Source: JBFMFR01 sp040752025
Lineage (GTDB): Bacteria; Chloroflexota; Anaerolineae; Anaerolineales; UBA4823
Length of the DNA stretch: 64,000 nt
Direction: 5' to 3'
Assembly (NCBI GenBank): GCA_040752025.1
Contig: JBFMFR010000040.1
Location: forward strand, 6,559-70,558
The translations under genes and the position numbers were made by a program. The notes under the pieces were generated by a model. It did not search any database. It had not been told where the DNA came from and saw only the letters and a list, made by a program, of their open reading frames with translations. This document shows positions 61,534-64,000 of the stretch, piece after piece; position 1 is the first letter of the stretch, and the number at the start of each line of letters is the position of its first letter.

Positions 61534-63024
61534 TTATTTACCAAACCAATTACTGAAGTATTCGAGGCCTATGCTAAATTGACCTTGCTTTATTAGATGC
61601 TGAATTACACCCGATACAAGTACATAGCTAAATAATAGAGTAACACTAACAATACCTAGGTGCCAGATGTAGAACCAATCGGCCAAATAAATACGCAACA
61701 ATATCGCCACCATAACCGATACTACACCTGCGATTATTGGTGTAAACAAATCCCGATTAAAGGGATGCATATGCAAAACAAAATAAACTTGTATTAATCG
61801 TAATAGGCACACAAATATGATTGTTATAGCTCCTGTCAGTGCTGCCCCATAAGCCCCATAGCCTGGAATCAGAATTAAATCCAATGCTATTGAGAATAGC
61901 AAAGTAAGAATCAGGTTTGATAGATTCAAAAAACTATGTCCAGTCATGGTCAAGGTAACTGCAGCGGGTCCAAATGAAGAATAGATAAGCTGCGAAATAG
62001 CCAAGATTTGCAAAATGGGCACGCCATCCACAAACGCGGGTCCAAAGATTAGCATTATTTCTTGAGCTTCCAACAACATAATCAAAGCTACAGGGAATGT
62101 CAATAAAAAGCTCCAACGCGTAACAGTTTTATACTGAAAATCCAAACGTTCGATATCACCTCGTGCAAATGCTTCTGTAATGTAAGGTGCCAGAACAAAA
62201 TTCGTAGCTTCGAAGAAAATTGCTAGCGTGGCAGCAACCTTATAACTGACAGTATAAAATCCCACTTGCTCACTTGTAGATAAGGCACCCAGCACCAAAG
62301 TTTCCGTATAGGTGTTCGTTCGATTGAGCAATCCCACAAACATTAGAGGCAAGGAAAAGCTCAGCAACTGTGAATATGCTTGGAGTGGTTTGTGATTTCC
62401 CCTTCGCAATTTATAATATCGCCATCCAATTAATGTTACTAACCCAAATCCCATAAGCGATGTGTAAAAGTAAGAGTATGTAATCTGGGTAATCGCACTC
62501 CCCATTGTAAATAATACAACCACCAAGCCAATAATTCTTATCATGGGCAAAAAAACCTGCTCAATGGAAACAGCCCAAGAAATTTGCTTATAACCCAATA
62601 AAATTCCCCCCCACAATCGAATGAGAGCAATAAATGGAGTGCTAAGGATGAAAACTTGTAAAATGGGAACCAATTCTGGCTTATGAAATATTGAGGTTGC
62701 AATTTCCTCTGATGTAATCCAGAGTATGGGAACAGTGAGCAAGGTTGTGATTGTAATCAACTTTACTGCATCTTGAACAATACCCAATTCACGCGCTTGA
62801 TCCTGCTTTTCCCGGTAAAAAGCAATGTAATGCACAACGCCTCGATCCAGACCCAGCAAAATAATCGTACTAAATAAACCGCTAAGGGTAAGCCCCAGAT
62901 TGAAAAGACCTATACTAGCAGTGCCTATTGCCCTGGTCAGGATAATCTGAAAAGTAAAATTAGCTACACTCGAGAAAGATAATCCCAAAAATGTAATAAA
63001 TCCCCCTTTGGCAATCTCGCCCAT
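61534..63024 (-). CDS. polysaccharide flippase (Wzx/MATE-like)
   Basis: From ATG 63024 the protein has 496 residues and about 14 hydrophobic helices, the normal size for Wzx-type lipid-linked oligosaccharide flippases. The upstream in-frame extension to 63255 overlaps the lipoprotein gene and is not credible. No strong ribosome site is visible, and a GTG two codons upstream is an alternative. The gene follows the lipoprotein gene in the same direction and would export the glycan built by the neighbouring enzymes. Confidence 0.88.
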   Translation of the reverse strand: MGEIAKGGFITFLGLSFSSVANFTFQIILTRAIGTASIGLFNLGLTLSGLFSTIILLGLDRGVVHYIAFYREKQDQARELGIVQDAVKLITITTLLTVPILWITSEEIATSIFHKPELVPILQVFILSTPFIALIRLWGGILLGYKQISWAVSIEQVFLPMIRIIGLVVVLFTMGSAITQITYSYFYTSLMGFGLVTLIGWRYYKLRRGNHKPLQAYSQLLSFSLPLMFVGLLNRTNTYTETLVLGALSTSEQVGFYTVSYKVAATLAIFFEATNFVLAPYITEAFARGDIERLDFQYKTVTRWSFLLTFPVALIMLLEAQEIMLIFGPAFVDGVPILQILAISQLIYSSFGPAAVTLTMTGHSFLNLSNLILTLLFSIALDLILIPGYGAYGAALTGAITIIFVCLLRLIQVYFVLHMHPFNRDLFTPIIAGVVSVMVAILLRIYLADWFYIWHLGIVSVTLLFSYVLVSGVIQHLIKQGQFSIGLEYFSNWFGK

Positions 63025-63067
63025 GTGCACGTTTATGCCATCATCGCTGGGCCTCAACGATATTTTT

Positions 63068-63559
63068 CTAAGGGAAACGAAGATATCCCAGTTCGATCGT
63101 CTGGTCACGATCCGTTTCCTTGAGAACAATGATGACTGAACTATCATTTTCCAGAAGTCGCACCGGCATCTGCCTGCCGCTTTTCTCCAAGACAACAACG
63201 GCATACTGCCCAGGTTCAATGTTGGTAAACATGAATTCACCCGTGGATTCATCAACTTCGGCTTGGGGCACTTCTCCCACTTTAAATTCAGGGATGGTCA
63301 TAATAGCTTGTTCATCGGATGGTATCGGCACCAAGAATACAGCATCATTCGAGTCTGGCAACCATGCCATTGGATTCATAACAACTATTTTGCCATGCAC
63401 AGTGATTGCCCCCGGTTTAGAGGTTTTGAAAACGTAAGGAGCCAGGGTAGATGGACCTACGGATTGTGCAGCAGTCGATGTAGTTACCGCATTTGTTTTT
63501 TGGCAACTAACAAGTAGAAAAACACAAAATATGCATAGGAGAGAGTTCACTCGTTTCAT
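63068..63559 (-). CDS. secreted lipoprotein, unknown function
   Basis: From ATG 63559 (AAAGGGA upstream) the protein has 163 residues. A signal peptide with lipobox LLVSC (Cys near residue 19) marks it as a lipoprotein. The remainder is beta-rich with FMFTNIEPGQYAVVV near 110-124, a pattern typical of carboxypeptidase-regulatory-like or transthyretin-like beta-sandwiches. It has its own clear promoter at 63600-63628 and is the first gene of the minus-strand polysaccharide block. Confidence 0.8.
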   Translation of the reverse strand: MKRVNSLLCIFCVFLLVSCQKTNAVTTSTAAQSVGPSTLAPYVFKTSKPGAITVHGKIVVMNPMAWLPDSNDAVFLVPIPSDEQAIMTIPEFKVGEVPQAEVDESTGEFMFTNIEPGQYAVVVLEKSGRQMPVRLLENDSSVIIVLKETDRDQTIELGYLRFP

Positions 63560-63599
63560 GATTATCCCTTTTACTGATAGAAATTTCCAAGACATCTAC

Positions 63600-63628
63600 A
63601 GTATACACTTTGCACTTATTTTTGACAA
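63600..63628 (-). promoter_or_regulatory. promoter of the lipoprotein-flippase unit
   Basis: On the minus strand TTGTCA (complement of 63623-63628) and TATACT (complement of 63600-63605) are exactly 17 bases apart. The start point would lie near 63593, about 35 bases before the lipoprotein ATG. Confidence 0.75.
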
Positions 63629-63648
63629 CGTTAGCCTACTAACTCCCC

Positions 63649-63849
63649 AGGGCAAACGCATCTAATTTTCAAGCATGAATTTGCCCGAAAAACCGGCAAT
63701 TTTTCTATGCTTGGTCGTTGTAAATAGTTCAAGTGGCAAAGAAGCTGTCCATTAGCAATCCTTGGTGATCGCGAAATAGCCTGCTTGGCATATTTCGGGT
63801 AGCATTCTACCTGGAAACGTGTAAATCCGAATTTAGATGCGTTTGCCCT
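63649..63849. mobile_element. MITE-like element with terminal inverted repeats and 10-bp direct repeats
   Basis: AGGGCAAACGCATCTAA at 63649-63665 reappears inverted at 63833-63849 as a perfect 17-base match. ACTAACTCCC occurs at 63638-63647 and again at 63851-63860, one base outside each end, as expected for a target-site duplication. The interior has no transposase domain. It is therefore a non-autonomous element, or a deletion derivative of an insertion sequence whose family I cannot name. Confidence 0.8.
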
Positions 63850-63882
63850 AACTAACTCCCATCTCACCGAAAACGTAACTAC

Positions 63883-64000
63883 CTACCCAGTGAGTAAGGA
63901 AACAGGCTGGTGAGCGAACAAGTCACGCAAGGTGACAAAGACATTGCGACCTTGTTTGCGGCAAGTGGAAATCACTGCTTGCAAGCGGGCATACACTTTT
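63883..64000 (-). mobile_element. IS66-like transposase, C-terminal end only
   Basis: The minus-strand frame from the right edge reads ARLQAVISTCRKQGRNVF and LRDLFAHQPVSLL and ends at a TAG (complement of 63883-63885). This is the typical C-terminal tail of IS66-family transposases. GTAA at 63875-63878 just beyond the stop matches the usual IS66 terminal bases, so the element may end there. The rest lies outside the window. Confidence 0.7.

Larger units (their letters stand above)
63560..63882. other. 323-bp gene-free region with promoter and MITE-like element
   Basis: The stretch contains the promoter of the lipoprotein gene (63600-63628), a 201-bp element with inverted ends (63649-63849) and a putative IS66-type terminal GTAA at 63875. 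A 78-codon minus-strand frame across the element has no ribosome site or recognisable domain and is not called. Confidence 0.6.

Noticed and set aside
61534..63255. 573-residue version of the flippase
   Set aside because: The extra 77 residues overlap the lipoprotein gene and carry no membrane or conserved sequence; the ATG at 63024 gives the normal size.
63631..63867. 78-codon minus-strand frame across the MITE
   Set aside because: It spans the element ends and both direct repeats, has no ribosome site and shows no known domain.

Overview
The window has no rRNA, so the host is inferred. Moderately GC-rich DNA, split glycine decarboxylase genes, a fused uroporphyrinogen-III methyltransferase/synthase, NarL-type two-component systems and unusual cytochrome/Rieske/DsrMK respiratory genes fit an anaerobic or facultative member of Chloroflexota, most likely Anaerolineae. 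I found no tRNA, rRNA or CRISPR array.

Layout. (1) 1-11.5 kb, plus strand: a long respiratory operon. It runs from a DsrK-like protein cut by the window edge through a dihaem cytochrome, a Rieske protein, a monohaem cytochrome, a molybdopterin-family oxidoreductase, a four-cluster Fe-S protein, an NrfD-type membrane subunit, a tiny membrane protein and a cytochrome fused to a helical-repeat domain, to a DsrM/NarI-like cytochrome b, a second DsrK-like protein and a 2[4Fe-4S] ferredoxin. It looks like a membrane complex moving electrons between menaquinone, periplasmic haems and cytoplasmic thiol/disulfide or Fe-S carriers. (2) 11.5-24.3 kb: tetrapyrrole genes (CbiA/DsrN-like amidase and hemA on plus; precorrin-2 dehydrogenase and cobA-hemD on minus), then an epimerase, a NarX/NarL-like sensor pair and a SUMF1-fold protein on minus, plus rpiA-rpe. 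Siroheme supply beside DsrMK-like genes suggests sulfite or nitrite chemistry, but no dsrAB lies in the window.

(3) 24.4-28.7 kb: a three-gene biotin-dependent acyl-CoA carboxylase operon divergent from a TetR regulator with a clear promoter/operator. (4) 28.8-33.9 kb: a PIG-L deacetylase, a six-PAS histidine kinase and its NarL-type partner. (5) 34.1-38.2 kb: a YwiC-like membrane protein, a YedF/DsrE-like protein and a second quinol-oxidising complex (cytochrome b, nine-haem cytochrome c, Rieske). (6) 38.8-42.4 kb: promoter, tandem glycine riboswitch and terminator ahead of gcvH-gcvPA-gcvPB. (7) 42.6-49.1 kb: a uridine-kinase-like protein, an ACT-malic enzyme, a secreted M14 carboxypeptidase and an HD-GYP regulator with Glu at the phospho-acceptor site.

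(8) 49.1-63.6 kb: a cell-surface polysaccharide region of glycosyltransferases, methyltransferases, a FAD-enzyme/glycosyltransferase fusion, a flippase and a lipoprotein. Its minus-strand part (58.6-63.6 kb) is visibly more AT-rich and looks acquired. The right edge holds a 201-bp MITE-like element with inverted ends and a 10-bp direct repeat, next to the C-terminal end of an IS66-like transposase.

Short palindromic repeats occur inside genes in several places (6.86, 6.98, 12.3 and 19.4 kb), and a purine-rich heptad repeat sits in several gene spacers of the first operon.
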